NCBI GenBank assembly: GCA_003158175.1
Contig: PMHJ01000011.1
Coordinates: 1-47,975, forward strand
Length of the DNA: 47,975 nt
Direction of reading: 5' to 3'
DNA from: Candidatus Cybelea septentrionalis
GTDB lineage: Bacteria; Vulcanimicrobiota; Vulcanimicrobiia; Vulcanimicrobiales; Vulcanimicrobiaceae
This document shows positions 9,299 through 17,473 of this stretch, piece after piece. Under the pieces are notes generated by a model. The model ran no database searches and was not told the DNA's origin. It worked only from the letters and a program-made list of their open reading frames with translations. The position numbers were made by a program, and so were the translations under genes. The stretch's first letter is position 1, and each line of letters opens with the position of its first letter.

Positions 9299-9578
9299 GG
9301 CCGATCATCCTCCAATACGTGGGAGCCTTACTTCATTTTACCACGTGCGTCCAAGGATAGAAGCCAGGGCCTAGAAGCCAGCTCAACGGCCAATGCCGAC
9401 GGCTATCCAGGCGGCAAGCGCCCTGAATCTAAACTGTGAGCACGCTGACGCGAGGCGTAACTGCAAAACCGCGAGGCGTCATGCGCAACGCGGTCGGCGC
9501 CGTGTCGCGCGGCTGCGAGACCACGCTAAGCGCCTAACGCGATGCGGCCTCGCGGGCGCGGCGTGCGGTGGCGGGGTA

Positions 9579-10223
9579 CTAAAGCGCTGGTAACACTGTA
9601 AGCTTGTTCGCGTTGACTTTGACGGTCTTCTTTACAACGCCATTCGGAGACGGGATTGAGATCGTATACGAGCCCGGACCTACTTCGTCGAAGTAATAGA
9701 ATCCGTCTGGTTCTAGAGATGCGGCATAGATCTGTTGCGGTCGTTTTTCCGCTGTAACTTGAGACGATTCACGAAGTGACGGTGCGGATTCGCCTTTCTT
9801 TAGCTCGCCCGCGACCGCTCCGTAGGGCGCATAAAACAGATCGTAAAGGGTGTGTTCTCTTCTGACCCAATTCCAGGACTGCAACAGAATGTGACGAGAT
9901 TGCCCTGGTAATACGGCCACCGGATAGAACCTTTCCCAGCAGTGCTTGCTTGTGAGCTCAATGCGGTAATATCCAGGCTCACTTTGAAATAGCGTTTCCC
10001 TTCCGGTTACCGTCCGGTGAGGCGGCCAAGTGCTGCCGTCACCGGGACGCTGGTCAACCCTCCACAAAAAGAGATAAAGTACCTCGTTCGGATGACTTAT
10101 TGCGCAGCCGGAGCGATCAACTGCGACATGAATCAATTCATTAGGTCCGACTGCGCCCGCAAGCCATAACAGGGCGGTTAGCGATACCGCTATGCGACCG
10201 AACAGTCTGCAGCAGGTGATCAC
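9579..10223 (-). CDS. Exported protein of unknown function with C-terminal beta-sandwich
   Basis: The frame is open from 10322, but its first 33 codons are a frame-shifted reading of an unrelated lipoprotein leader. I place the start at the GTG at 10221-10223, preceded by GAGG, which gives a 214-residue product. Residues about 1-24 (ITCCRLFGRIAVSLTALLWLAGA) form a signal peptide. The middle has ETLFQSEPGYYRIELTSKHCWERF. The tail DGFYYFDEVGPGSYTISIPS resembles a carboxypeptidase-regulatory-like or DUF2846-type beta-sandwich. No catalytic residues are evident. It follows directly on the orphan leader at 10238-10357 and may be co-expressed with it. Confidence 0.65.
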   Translation of the reverse strand: MITCCRLFGRIAVSLTALLWLAGAVGPNELIHVAVDRSGCAISHPNEVLYLFLWRVDQRPGDGSTWPPHRTVTGRETLFQSEPGYYRIELTSKHCWERFYPVAVLPGQSRHILLQSWNWVRREHTLYDLFYAPYGAVAGELKKGESAPSLRESSQVTAEKRPQQIYAASLEPDGFYYFDEVGPGSYTISIPSPNGVVKKTVKVNANKLTVLPAL

Positions 10224-10237
10224 GCTAGCGAAAACCT

Positions 10238-10357
10238 CTAGCTTTGCGGCATTGCGCCCGGCGCGCCGATCGGCGGCTGCGATCCGCCGCACCCTGCCAG
10301 CATTGCCGCGGCCACGCAGCATGTGACTACGTAGCGGTTTAAATCCAAACTCTTCAT
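10238..10357 (-). pseudogene. Orphan lipoprotein leader (truncated gene)
   Basis: ATG at 10357 opens a 39-codon frame: MKSLDLNRYVVTCCVAAAM, then LAGCGGSQPPIGAPGAMPQS and a TAG stop. This is the signal peptide, lipobox and first mature residues shared by the lipoproteins at 13057 and 14019, with nothing after it. Either the rest of a lipoprotein gene has been replaced, or the leader is translated as a short secreted peptide. I consider it a remnant. It lies 15 bp upstream of the next start. Confidence 0.7.
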
Positions 10358-10539
10358 CTTGCCTTGCCTTATCTGAACGGACTAGCGGCTAAGAAGTTCG
10401 GCGCATCCGACCCAGCCGCCTCGCTTTCGCAAAGCCCCGCAGAGGAGCAGAGGGCGTGGGGCACCCGGCGACGTGCGCGATCAATACGCCGTAGATTCAT
10501 GCAGCGGCTGAAGTGTAAAGCGGTCATCATTTACTTCCA

Positions 10540-11118
10540 TCACCCCGCGTCGAAATATTCCCTATAGAGCCTCATCGCCTTGCTGACTTTGATGATCCGG
10601 TCCTTAAAGCCAGCGGCCCCAGCCAGTTCTACTAGCTTCTCGACGATAGCTGCAGGATAGGAAAGATAGATGTACAGTAGGCCGTTTGGTTCATGGCTGT
10701 CGACCCGTAAATCCGTAGCGCCATACTCGTCGTCCTCATTTAGGTCCCCGATTATCCCCATGGGGTTCCCGTGCATATCAAAGCTGGGGAAACCAGAGTG
10801 TAAGAAATGGGCCTTCCGTGTCTCCTGCTCGATCCAGTCGTCTATATTCTCATCGGAGATACGCTCTCCGCGCTTCTCAAGTTCCTCCGGCCACGTTTTC
10901 ACGATCGATCTCATCATCTCGAACTCGCTCGGTTCGGACCAATCGATCATTATCGGATTATTCGTATCGCCACTCTTTCCCTTAGGAACTTTGAGGCCGG
11001 GAAACCGTTTATAGAGGCGCGCAGCGTTCTCGCTATGTTCCCGGAGTTGAGCTTGACTTGTTGCGTTGTTTTTCACGTTCTCATCGAACGCCACCCTTTC
11101 AACGGTATGCGCTGTCAT
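10540..11118 (-). CDS. Protein of unknown function, probably the 3' part of a frameshifted gene
   Basis: About 192 residues if started at the ATG near 11118 (MTAHTVERVAFDENVK). The open frame extends to 11190. Charged and soluble, with ENAARLYKRFPGLKVPKGK and a C-terminal helix pair (AIVEKLVELAGAAGFKDRI, VSKAMRLYREYF). No domain recognised. The frame immediately upstream (11159-about 11450) ends …CHAWVAFFHYF in a different phase and reads like the missing N-terminal half, so a small indel near 11150-11165 may have split one longer gene. Confidence 0.5.
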   Translation of the reverse strand: MTAHTVERVAFDENVKNNATSQAQLREHSENAARLYKRFPGLKVPKGKSGDTNNPIMIDWSEPSEFEMMRSIVKTWPEELEKRGERISDENIDDWIEQETRKAHFLHSGFPSFDMHGNPMGIIGDLNEDDEYGATDLRVDSHEPNGLLYIYLSYPAAIVEKLVELAGAAGFKDRIIKVSKAMRLYREYFDAG

Positions 11119-11158
11119 AATGGACCAGACACCATAAAAGTACAGAGTTCGATTCGTT

Positions 11159-11413
11159 CTAGAAATAGTGGAAGAATGCAACCCAGGCATGACATTGATC
11201 GCGCTTGAGCGTGAATGCCTGCGTCGTTTGACCAGCGCGGAGTAGGGTCACCCCTGCCAAAGTTGCTCGATATACTTTCTTGGCAAAGTAAAGAAGAGTC
11301 CGCTTCCGAAACACCTCCTCGACACTTGTCGCGCTAATTTCTGGCACGCTCACGGATTCTATGGCGTCCTTAAGTAGATCAAGGACAGTGTAGGCAAGCG
11401 CCAAGAGCATCGT
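11159..11413 (-). pseudogene. Probable 5' part of the split gene, next to the IS element
   Basis: From the ATG at 11413 (MLLALAYTVLDLLKDAIESV) the frame encodes 84 residues, ending SVEEVFRKRTLLYFAKKV…LLRAGQTTQAFTLKRDQCHAWVAFFHYF. The composition is protein-like (amphipathic helices) and the style recalls helical DUF5677-type proteins, but I cannot name it. The frame continues upstream without a clear start to the left end of the IS at 11496. The gene may therefore have lost its 5' end to the insertion and its 3' continuity to a frameshift. Confidence 0.4.
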
Positions 11414-11549
11414 ATCGATCTTGGGGTTATCTTGCAGTGATACGGTCACCCTCGGGTTGGCATGGCAACGTCTGTACTTCTTGGTGCTGCCACACTGAAG
11501 CTGCCCGGGTTCCGTGGACACTTTCCACTTTGTGGAGAAGGGTCCACCA

Positions 11550-11867
11550 ATGGCCAAAAAACATCCTCGTGCCTATCCCCTGGAGTTCCGGGCTAAGATC
11601 GTCGAGCTGGCTCGTGCAGGCCGTCGACCCGAAGATCTCGCAGCCGAGTTTGAACTCTCCAATCAAACGATCCGCAACTGGATCAGACAGGCCGATCTCG
11701 ATGCCGGTAAGCGGACGGATGGCCTGACGAGCGAAGAGCGAACGGAGCTCTTCATGTTGCGCAAGAAAGTGAAACAGCTCACGATCGAGCGCGAGATTTT
11801 ATCAAAAGCGGCGGCCTGGTTCGCTCGGGAGACCGAGACACTGCCGAAGAGATCTTCCGACTCGTGA
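11550..11867 (+). CDS. IS3-family transposase OrfA
   Basis: 105 residues from the ATG at 11550 (MAKKHPRAYPLEFRAKIVEL). An N-terminal HTH of the transposase_8 type (PEDLAAEFELSNQTIRNWI at about 32-50) is followed by a leucine-zipper-like helix (LFMLRKKVKQLTIEREIL) and the conserved AAAWFARET. It binds IS ends and pairs with OrfB through a -1 frameshift to make the OrfAB transposase. It overlaps orfB by 4 bases (GTGA). Confidence 0.9.
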   Translation: MAKKHPRAYPLEFRAKIVELARAGRRPEDLAAEFELSNQTIRNWIRQADLDAGKRTDGLTSEERTELFMLRKKVKQLTIEREILSKAAAWFARETETLPKRSSDS

Positions 11868-12706
11868 AGAGCAATCAGGCCAAATACCGTATTTCCACGA
11901 TGTGCCGTACGCTTGGGGTCTCCACCAGCGGGTACTATGCGTGGCTCCTTCGTGCGCCGTCGGCGCGCAAACAAAGCGACGTTACTCTAGGGGATTGCAT
12001 CGAAGCCATCCACCGACGCTCGCGCAACACGTACGGCCGCCCCCGAATCAAGGCCGAGCTCAAAGACGAAGGAATATCAATCGGCAATGATCGGCTGGCG
12101 CGATTGATGAATGAACGGCAGCTTCAAGGCGCTAGCCGCCGCAAGGGAATTCGCACAACGGTGCGTGATCGCGATGCCCGGCCGGCTCCTGACCTCGTCG
12201 ATCGCAAGTTCGTGGCGGACGCGCCTAATAAGCTCTGGGTAGCGGACATCACCTACGTGCCGACCTACGCCGGCTTCTTGTTCTTAGCCATCGTTCTTGA
12301 CGCATTTAGTCGGCGTGTCGTCGGCTGGGCGACGAGCTCGAACATGAAAACGCAGTTGGTCCTCGACGCGCTTAATATGGCGATCTATCGACGCCGGCCA
12401 ATCGATGTTGTTCATCACTCAGACCAGGGAACGCAGTACACATCAATCGCGTTTGGGTCCCGCTGCCGAGAAGCGAACATTCGCCCATCGATGGGATCGG
12501 TCGGGGACTGCTAAGATAACGCGATGTGCGAGAGCTTCAATGCGACTCTCGAGTGTGAGTTACTCGACAAGCACCGTTTTCGCACACATAAGGAGGCGGA
12601 ACTGGCGATCTTCGACTTCATCGAAGGATGGTACAACCTTCACCGTCGGCATTCCGCGCTGGGCTATCGATCGCCGGCGACCTTCGAGCGGGAAACCGCC
12701 GCATGA
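11864..12706 (+). pseudogene. IS3-family transposase OrfB, interrupted by an in-frame stop
   Basis: The frame runs from GTG 11864 through HTH_21-like and rve integrase segments: WVADITYVPTYAGF (first Asp), HHSDQGTQYTS (second Asp), then SMGSVGDC followed by TAA at 12512-12514. The same phase continues as DNAMCESFNATLECELL…YNLHRRHSALGYRSPATFE to 12706. Family members read GDCYDNAMCESF here, so a single TAT-to-TAA change fits. The catalytic Glu (in CESF) lies after the stop, so the truncated protein cannot be active. Confidence 0.85.
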
Positions 12707-12747
12707 CTTCCCAATCTCAAACTATCGACGAAAGCCGGGCAACTTCA

Positions 12748-12875
12748 ATGAGTTTCCTTTCGAGCCTTGCTACGATGATTTCAACGCGTTCGCTTACCCG
12801 GCCGGGGGCCGACAGTTATGGTCCTTAAACGTGCGGTATGCCTTCGGTGAATCCGTCAGTCTCGTCTCTCGGTAG
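12748..12875 (+). pseudogene. 3' scar of an outer-membrane receptor (TonB-dependent receptor-like)
   Basis: Directly after the IS right end, an open frame reads …YDDFNAFAYPAGGRQLWSL, NVRYAFGESVSLVSR and stop. A Y-P-x-G-R…L-x-V-R-Y-x-F ending is characteristic of the last beta-strands of TonB-dependent receptors and related barrels. The matching 5' part is not on the other side of the IS, so the gene has been deleted up to this scar. Too short for certainty. Confidence 0.45.
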
Positions 12876-13056
12876 CCTCTACCCCTCTACACGACGTTCG
12901 CGAAAGGGGGCGGTGTTTGCTTTGCGGCGCACCGAAAACCGAGACAAGCTTGGCTTGGCTTGGCTTGCCACGGCCTGGCCGCTACGCGGGGCCAAACACC
13001 GCCGTGCCGAAAGGTTTCTGGGCACCGTGGCGTTCACGGAGCGAGGAGCAACGCTG

Positions 13057-14022
13057 ATGAAGAGCTTGGATTTTGGTCGCTACGCACTTTGCAGCTGCGT
13101 GGCTGCGGCAATGCTCGCAGCGTGCGGCGGATCGCGGCCGCCGATCGGCGCGCCGGGTGCGATGCCTCAACGCTATGCGATTGCCACGCACACGAAGAAA
13201 CCCGTCTCCGGTGAACTATTGTACGCCTCTGACAATGAAGGAGGCGCCATTCGCGTCTTTTCTTATCCGCAGGGAGGCCTCGTCCAGACGTTAACCGGCT
13301 TCGCAGCGCCGCCATTTTACGTCTGCTCCGATGGCAGAGGGAACGTCTTTGTTCCGACGACGAATCTTCAGTCCCCGGGCTACATTTACGAGTTTGCGCA
13401 TGGCGGAACGCAGCCGATTGAAACGTTGGCCGATCCCGGCCCAGGTTGGGCCCTTTCATGTTCAGTCGATCCAACGACCGGCAATCTTGCGGTAGCTAAC
13501 GGAAACAACGTTGTCGTGTATCCGAACGCTCAAGGTACCCCCACGATCTATGAGGCCTCGGATGTAGGTGCCTGGGATTGTGCTTATGATGGTTCGGGCG
13601 ATCTTTTTGTGGACGGCCATTCCTACGGTAACAAGATCGCCGAGCTGCCTGTTGGCGGTGCGAGCTTTTTGGATATCACTCTGAACGAATCGGTGGCCTG
13701 GGCTCATTTGCTGTGGTGGGACAAGCGTCTCGTGACCGGGGGATACAGCCGATCGGTACATGGCCCAATCGAGGTTTTTCAGGTTAGCATCTCAGGCTCC
13801 AACGGTATCGTAAGTGGCCCCGTACTTTTGTACGGCAAGAGCAAGCACAGGCCCGGGACCGCTGACGAGTTTGCACTTTCTGGTGACACGCTTGTGATGC
13901 CCGAGGGGCCGGGCGATTCTCTGCTCAACCTTTGGCATTACCCCAAAGGTGGAAAGCCCTATAAGGTTCTTGACCAGCGGCCGCGCGACTACGACTTCTA
14001 CGGCGTCGCAATCAGCAAATGA
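13057..14022 (+). CDS. Lipoprotein with NHL-like beta-propeller, first gene of operon
   Basis: The longer open frame begins at 12838, but ATG 13057 has GAGGAG at 13043-13048 and starts a proper leader (MKSLDFGRYALCSCVAAAML, lipobox LAAC, then GGSRPPIGAPGAMPQ). The 321-residue product has about 40-residue repeats such as LLYASDNEGGAIRVFSYPQG, GNVFVPTT, GTQPIETLADPG, TGNLAVANGNNVVVYPNAQG and GDLFVDG. This is the pattern of NHL/SMP-30-like propellers. It is probably anchored in the membrane facing the periplasm or exterior. No catalytic residues can be assigned. It overlaps the next gene by ATGA at 14019. Confidence 0.85.
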   Translation: MKSLDFGRYALCSCVAAAMLAACGGSRPPIGAPGAMPQRYAIATHTKKPVSGELLYASDNEGGAIRVFSYPQGGLVQTLTGFAAPPFYVCSDGRGNVFVPTTNLQSPGYIYEFAHGGTQPIETLADPGPGWALSCSVDPTTGNLAVANGNNVVVYPNAQGTPTIYEASDVGAWDCAYDGSGDLFVDGHSYGNKIAELPVGGASFLDITLNESVAWAHLLWWDKRLVTGGYSRSVHGPIEVFQVSISGSNGIVSGPVLLYGKSKHRPGTADEFALSGDTLVMPEGPGDSLLNLWHYPKGGKPYKVLDQRPRDYDFYGVAISK

Positions 14023-15029
14023 CTGCAATCTCCTTCGTTTTTGGCCGCTGCGCGCTATTCAGTTGCGTGGCTGCGTCAATACTCACGGCGTGCGGCGGAT
14101 CGCAGCCGGCGATCCGAGCGCCGGGCGCGATGCCGCAAACTTCTACCATTGCGGCGCGCGCCGAGCGTGGCAAGTCGTGGATGCTGCCAGAAGCAAAGGG
14201 CGACGACCTGTTGTACGCTTCAGAAAGCATCCGGAATAAAGTGTTTATATTGACGTATCCTCGAGGCAAACTTGTGGGAACGCTCACAGGGTTCAACATG
14301 CCGTTTGGAGACTGCGTGGATAGTGTCGGCGATGTCTGGATAATCAACCAACATCCGCCGGAAGTGATTGAATACGCTCATGGAGGCACGACGCCCATCG
14401 CGACGCTAACTACCGATGCAGGGCCCTATGCATGCGCGATTGACCTGACCACCGGGAACCTGGCCGTGACCTACGACAGAGGCGAGATTTCAGTTTTCCT
14501 AAATGCCCAAGGGCCGCCGACAAACTACATGGCTTCTAACTTCAACTTCTTGCAATATGGTGGTTACGACCCTAAGGGCGACTTCTTTGCGTTTGGGGAT
14601 TATGGCACCGAGTTTTCCGGAGAAGGTGAGCTCGCCGAGCTGCCAAAGGGTAGCAAGAGCATAATACCCGTGCTGCTCAACCAACACATTTATGCGGATG
14701 AAGTTCAATGGGACGGCAAGTACCTAGCCATCGGAGGCAATGGTTACCCTGATCAGCCCGTTCCAGTTTACCAAGTCAATGTCTCTGGAAGCCAGGCAAC
14801 TGTCGTAAACACTGTTGAACTCGAAGACAGCCACGAGACGCGAGTAAGGCAGCAGTTTTGGATACAAGGAAACAGGATTATCCAAGGCTTCGACCACGTC
14901 CGCGATCTCGGCATTTGGCGCTATCCTCAAGGAGGCTCCCCCGCAAGCACTATTAAGCACTTCGCCGGCCATAGAATTTGGGGTGTGGTAGTCTCCGTTG
15001 CTCCCTCCCAGACGCGCACTCGGAAATAA
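14019..15029 (+). CDS. Lipoprotein with NHL-like beta-propeller, second gene of operon
   Basis: 336 residues, paralogous to its neighbour at 13057: leader with lipobox ILTAC followed by GGSQPAIRAPGAMPQ, and propeller repeats LLYASESIRNKVFILTYPRG, GDVWIINQHPPEVIEYAHGG, TGNLAVTYDRGEISVFLNAQ, GELAELPKGSKSI. The ATG is inside the ATGA overlap with the upstream gene, so translation is probably coupled. The repeat units keep the D/GN-L-(A/F)V spacing of NHL blades. The role is unknown. Tandem duplication is the simplest origin for the pair. Confidence 0.85.
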   Translation: MTAISFVFGRCALFSCVAASILTACGGSQPAIRAPGAMPQTSTIAARAERGKSWMLPEAKGDDLLYASESIRNKVFILTYPRGKLVGTLTGFNMPFGDCVDSVGDVWIINQHPPEVIEYAHGGTTPIATLTTDAGPYACAIDLTTGNLAVTYDRGEISVFLNAQGPPTNYMASNFNFLQYGGYDPKGDFFAFGDYGTEFSGEGELAELPKGSKSIIPVLLNQHIYADEVQWDGKYLAIGGNGYPDQPVPVYQVNVSGSQATVVNTVELEDSHETRVRQQFWIQGNRIIQGFDHVRDLGIWRYPQGGSPASTIKHFAGHRIWGVVVSVAPSQTRTRK

Positions 15030-15039
15030 GGAGTTGCAC

Positions 15040-15942
15040 GTGAAGACGGCTCGCTACACGTTGGGCATTTGCACGTCCGTTGCGATGCTCGCAGGGTGCG
15101 GCGGATCGCAGCCGCCGATAGGCGTTTACGGTACGACGGCGTCGGCGCAAGCCGTGTCGCGCGATAAGGTTTTTAAGTACACGGGCGGCAAGCAATCGTT
15201 CAAAGTTCTACCCGGCGTGACACACGTTACGATCACCGCATATGGCGCTAGCGGCGCCCCCGGCGGCAACTTCGCCTCCGGAGATCAGGCATTAGGCGGC
15301 AAGGGAGGCGAGGTGACGGCGACGATACCGGTAACTCCTGGAGAACGCTTGGCGATCTTCGTTGGTGGGAAGGGCGAGCATGGCGGGTTCAACGGAGGCG
15401 GGAGTGTGCCCGGTCGCTACCGCTACGGCTTCGGGGGAGGCGCGTCCGACGTGCGGCAGGGAGGCGACCAGATTGCCAACCGGGTCGTGGTGGCCGGGGG
15501 CGGTGGGGGCGCGGGAGGCACCGGCGCCGCGAGCGCCCGCGGTCTCGGCGGCGCCGGTGGCGCTGGCGGCGGACGTAGGGGTGGATCGGGCGGTGCTGGC
15601 GAGGGCACGCTTACCGGAGGCGGCGGGACCGGCGGCAAGCAGCACATTGGTGGCAATGGTGGCGCTGGCGGCGCTAGCAGCTGCGGCGGCTCCGACGGAA
15701 CGCTCGGCGTCGGCGGCGCGGGCGGGGGCAGTCCCAGCGTTTGCGGCACGCTTGGAGGTGGCGGGGGAGGCGGCTACTTCGGCGGTGGTGGCGGAGGCGG
15801 AGGCGGTTTCGCGTCCAGCTCCAATTGGGGCGCGGGCGGCGGCGGGGGCGGAGGCTCTGCCTTCGCCGAGACCAGCGCGACGCACGTGAAGATGTTCGCT
15901 GGTACGAACGATGGCAATGGATCGATCCTCATACTTTGGTAA
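15040..15942 (+). CDS. Glycine-rich surface lipoprotein, third gene of operon
   Basis: A GTG start at 15040 is preferred over the upstream ATG at 14998 because AAGGAG lies at 15028-15033 and the leader VKTARYTLGICTSVAMLAGC starts there. 300 residues: lipobox LAGC, GGSQPPIG, a conserved head (KVFKYTGGKQSFKVLPGVTH, VTATIPVTPGERLAIFVGGK, GGFNGGG), a long Gly-rich region and a terminal GNGSILILW. It is homologous to 965-1903 and 39083-39970. Its position between propeller lipoproteins suggests the operon builds a surface layer or adhesive coat, but that is inference. Confidence 0.85.
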   Translation: MKTARYTLGICTSVAMLAGCGGSQPPIGVYGTTASAQAVSRDKVFKYTGGKQSFKVLPGVTHVTITAYGASGAPGGNFASGDQALGGKGGEVTATIPVTPGERLAIFVGGKGEHGGFNGGGSVPGRYRYGFGGGASDVRQGGDQIANRVVVAGGGGGAGGTGAASARGLGGAGGAGGGRRGGSGGAGEGTLTGGGGTGGKQHIGGNGGAGGASSCGGSDGTLGVGGAGGGSPSVCGTLGGGGGGGYFGGGGGGGGGFASSSNWGAGGGGGGGSAFAETSATHVKMFAGTNDGNGSILILW

Positions 15943-15969
15943 GGCGTCGCACAGAAGGAGACACAGCCG

Positions 15970-17052
15970 ATGAGGATGTTGACTACGATTCGCTTAGCTT
16001 TAAGAGCTGGCATCGCTGCAGCGCTACTCGCGGGCTGCGGAGGGCCGCAACCTCCAATCGGCGCACCGGGCGGGACGCTGCAGGACCAGACCAGTTGGGT
16101 TCGCCCTGATCGCGGCGAGTCATGGATGGAGTCGAGTGCTTCAAAAACCTTGCTCTACGTCGACGACGACACAAGCAACGACACGTACGTGTTCGACTAC
16201 CCGAGCGGCAAGCTAGTAGGCAAGCTGACGGGCTTCTACGATCCGAAAGGCATGTGCGTCGATCAAAAAGGCGACGTGTACATCTCCAACTCGCAGTACG
16301 GCCTGCTGACCGAGTACGCGCACGGCGGTACGAAGCCCATTAACATCTACCAGGATCCTGGCACCTCCCTGATTGGCTGCTCCATTAGCGCTAAGGGCGA
16401 CGTGGCCGCGTATGGGAGAGCCGACCGGCGCGGCAGCAACGTTTGTATTTGGAAGGGCGGCAACTCCGACAAAAGCCCAAAGTGCATCTACGCGAGCAAG
16501 AGCACACTCGGTTCTGCGTTCGGCCTGTCGACGTGCGCCTATGACCACGATGGCGATCTTGTTGGCCTCGGTGGGTACAACGGCATCCTTATTCCCTTTA
16601 TGATTCTCGCCGGCAAGACCACGATGGAGAAGCTGACTCTGTCCGGGATCAAGCTTAAGATTCTCGGAAACTTTACTGGCGCAGAGAACACATCGTGGGA
16701 TGGCAAATACATCACGCTGGGCCTCTATCAGCCTAGGCGTGGAGGTGACCAGACCGTCCTGCAACCGGTCAAACTTATAGGTACGACGCTCACCGCCATC
16801 GGCTCGCTCATTCTGCTGCCTGTCAACTGCAATAAAGCTGTTATCGGGAGTCCGTTCTTCTTCGGCGCACACAACGTTACGGCGGCTAGCACGACGCGGG
16901 CCACGCGCGTCACGGGTCCACCCCTGAATTGCGGGAAGTCAGCCGAGGGCGTCGTTGACGAGTGGAGCTATCCGGAAACCGGTAAGAAGCCGATCCTTCG
17001 AATTCCGGTCGCGCACGACACCGGCGGCGACGCGGTCAGTATCGCGGAATAG
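15970..17052 (+). CDS. Lipoprotein with NHL-like beta-propeller, fourth gene of operon
   Basis: 360 residues. AGAAGGAG lies about 10 bases before the ATG. The leader MRMLTTIRLALRAGIAAALLAGC is followed by GGPQPPIGAPGGTLQ. Repeats: LLYVDDDTSNDTYVFDYPSG, KGMCVDQKGDVYISNSQYG, TEYAHGGTKPIN, DHDGDLVGLGGYNG and a C-terminal VVDEWSYPETGKKPILRI. Six paired cysteines beyond the lipobox (for example NVCIWKGGNSDKSPKC) could form disulphides in the exported protein. It is more diverged than the first two propellers. Confidence 0.85.
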   Translation: MRMLTTIRLALRAGIAAALLAGCGGPQPPIGAPGGTLQDQTSWVRPDRGESWMESSASKTLLYVDDDTSNDTYVFDYPSGKLVGKLTGFYDPKGMCVDQKGDVYISNSQYGLLTEYAHGGTKPINIYQDPGTSLIGCSISAKGDVAAYGRADRRGSNVCIWKGGNSDKSPKCIYASKSTLGSAFGLSTCAYDHDGDLVGLGGYNGILIPFMILAGKTTMEKLTLSGIKLKILGNFTGAENTSWDGKYITLGLYQPRRGGDQTVLQPVKLIGTTLTAIGSLILLPVNCNKAVIGSPFFFGAHNVTAASTTRATRVTGPPLNCGKSAEGVVDEWSYPETGKKPILRIPVAHDTGGDAVSIAE

Positions 17053-17114
17053 AATGCGGTGACTTGCAAGCGCAGCACCGCATCGTGTCGAGCTCGATGC
17101 AATGATGAGACATC

Positions 17115-17329
17115 GTGAGAAAGATCAGGATCATCGAACACATCTCGCTGGACGGCGTGATCCAGGCTCCCGGCGGGCCCGAACGAAGACGGCGATTACC
17201 CATATGGCGGATGGGCGGTGCAGCATTCTGACCCGGCTGTTGGAGAGTCCATCGTTGCAGCGCACGGTGAGGCTTTCGATCTGCTGCTAGGGCGTCGAAC
17301 CTACGATATCTGGAGCAACTATTGGCCGG
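17115..17329 (+). pseudogene. Broken dihydrofolate-reductase-family (RibD C-terminal-like) gene
   Basis: From GTG 17115: RKIRIIEHISLDGVIQAPGGP, then, after a +1 insertion near 17184, EDGDYPYGGWAVQHSDPAVG and FDLLLGRRTYDIWSNYWP. These are the N-terminal motifs of the dihydrofolate-reductase-like oxidoreductase family. The sequence then stops matching exactly where the palindromic repeat begins (17330), and no C-terminal half follows. The gene is therefore both frameshifted and truncated. Confidence 0.75.
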
Positions 17330-17411
17330 GGAACCGGAACTGCGCGAGTCCTTGTGTATCCCGCAGCGAGTGCCATGGGATATTACATAAGGCCCTCGGT
17401 AGTTCCGGTCC
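17330..17411. repeat. Dispersed palindromic repeat, copy 2
   Basis: Same inverted-repeat unit as at 8626 and in the same orientation: GGAACCGGAACT…CCTTGTGTATCCC, GCAGCGAGTGCCATGGGA, TATTACATAAGG…AGTTCCGGTCC. It abuts the truncated reductase gene on its left, consistent with insertion or recombination at the repeat. Confidence 0.75.
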
Positions 17412-17473
17412 GGCTCCGTTCCGCGGTCGCTATCGATATGAGGGAATGCGACATGGCGTCGTGGTCGCTAAAC

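Larger units (their letters stand above)
11496..12747 (+). mobile_element. IS3-family insertion sequence (1252 bp), probably inactive
   Basis: Bounded by 25-bp imperfect inverted repeats: left from 11496 (TGAAGCTGCCCGGGTTCCGT), right ending at 12747 (reverse complement TGAAGTTGCCCGGCTTTCGT), differing at about 5 of 25 positions. It contains orfA and orfB in overlapping -1 phase, as in IS3 elements. No 3-4 bp target duplication is visible (CAC on the left, ATG on the right), which suggests later rearrangement. The orfB reading frame is broken by a stop codon. Confidence 0.85.

Noticed and set aside
8603..9439. 278-aa plus-strand ORF across the repeat and the exported protein gene
   Set aside because: It begins inside the palindrome and runs antisense to the better supported gene at 8804-9298. 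The composition is not protein-like.
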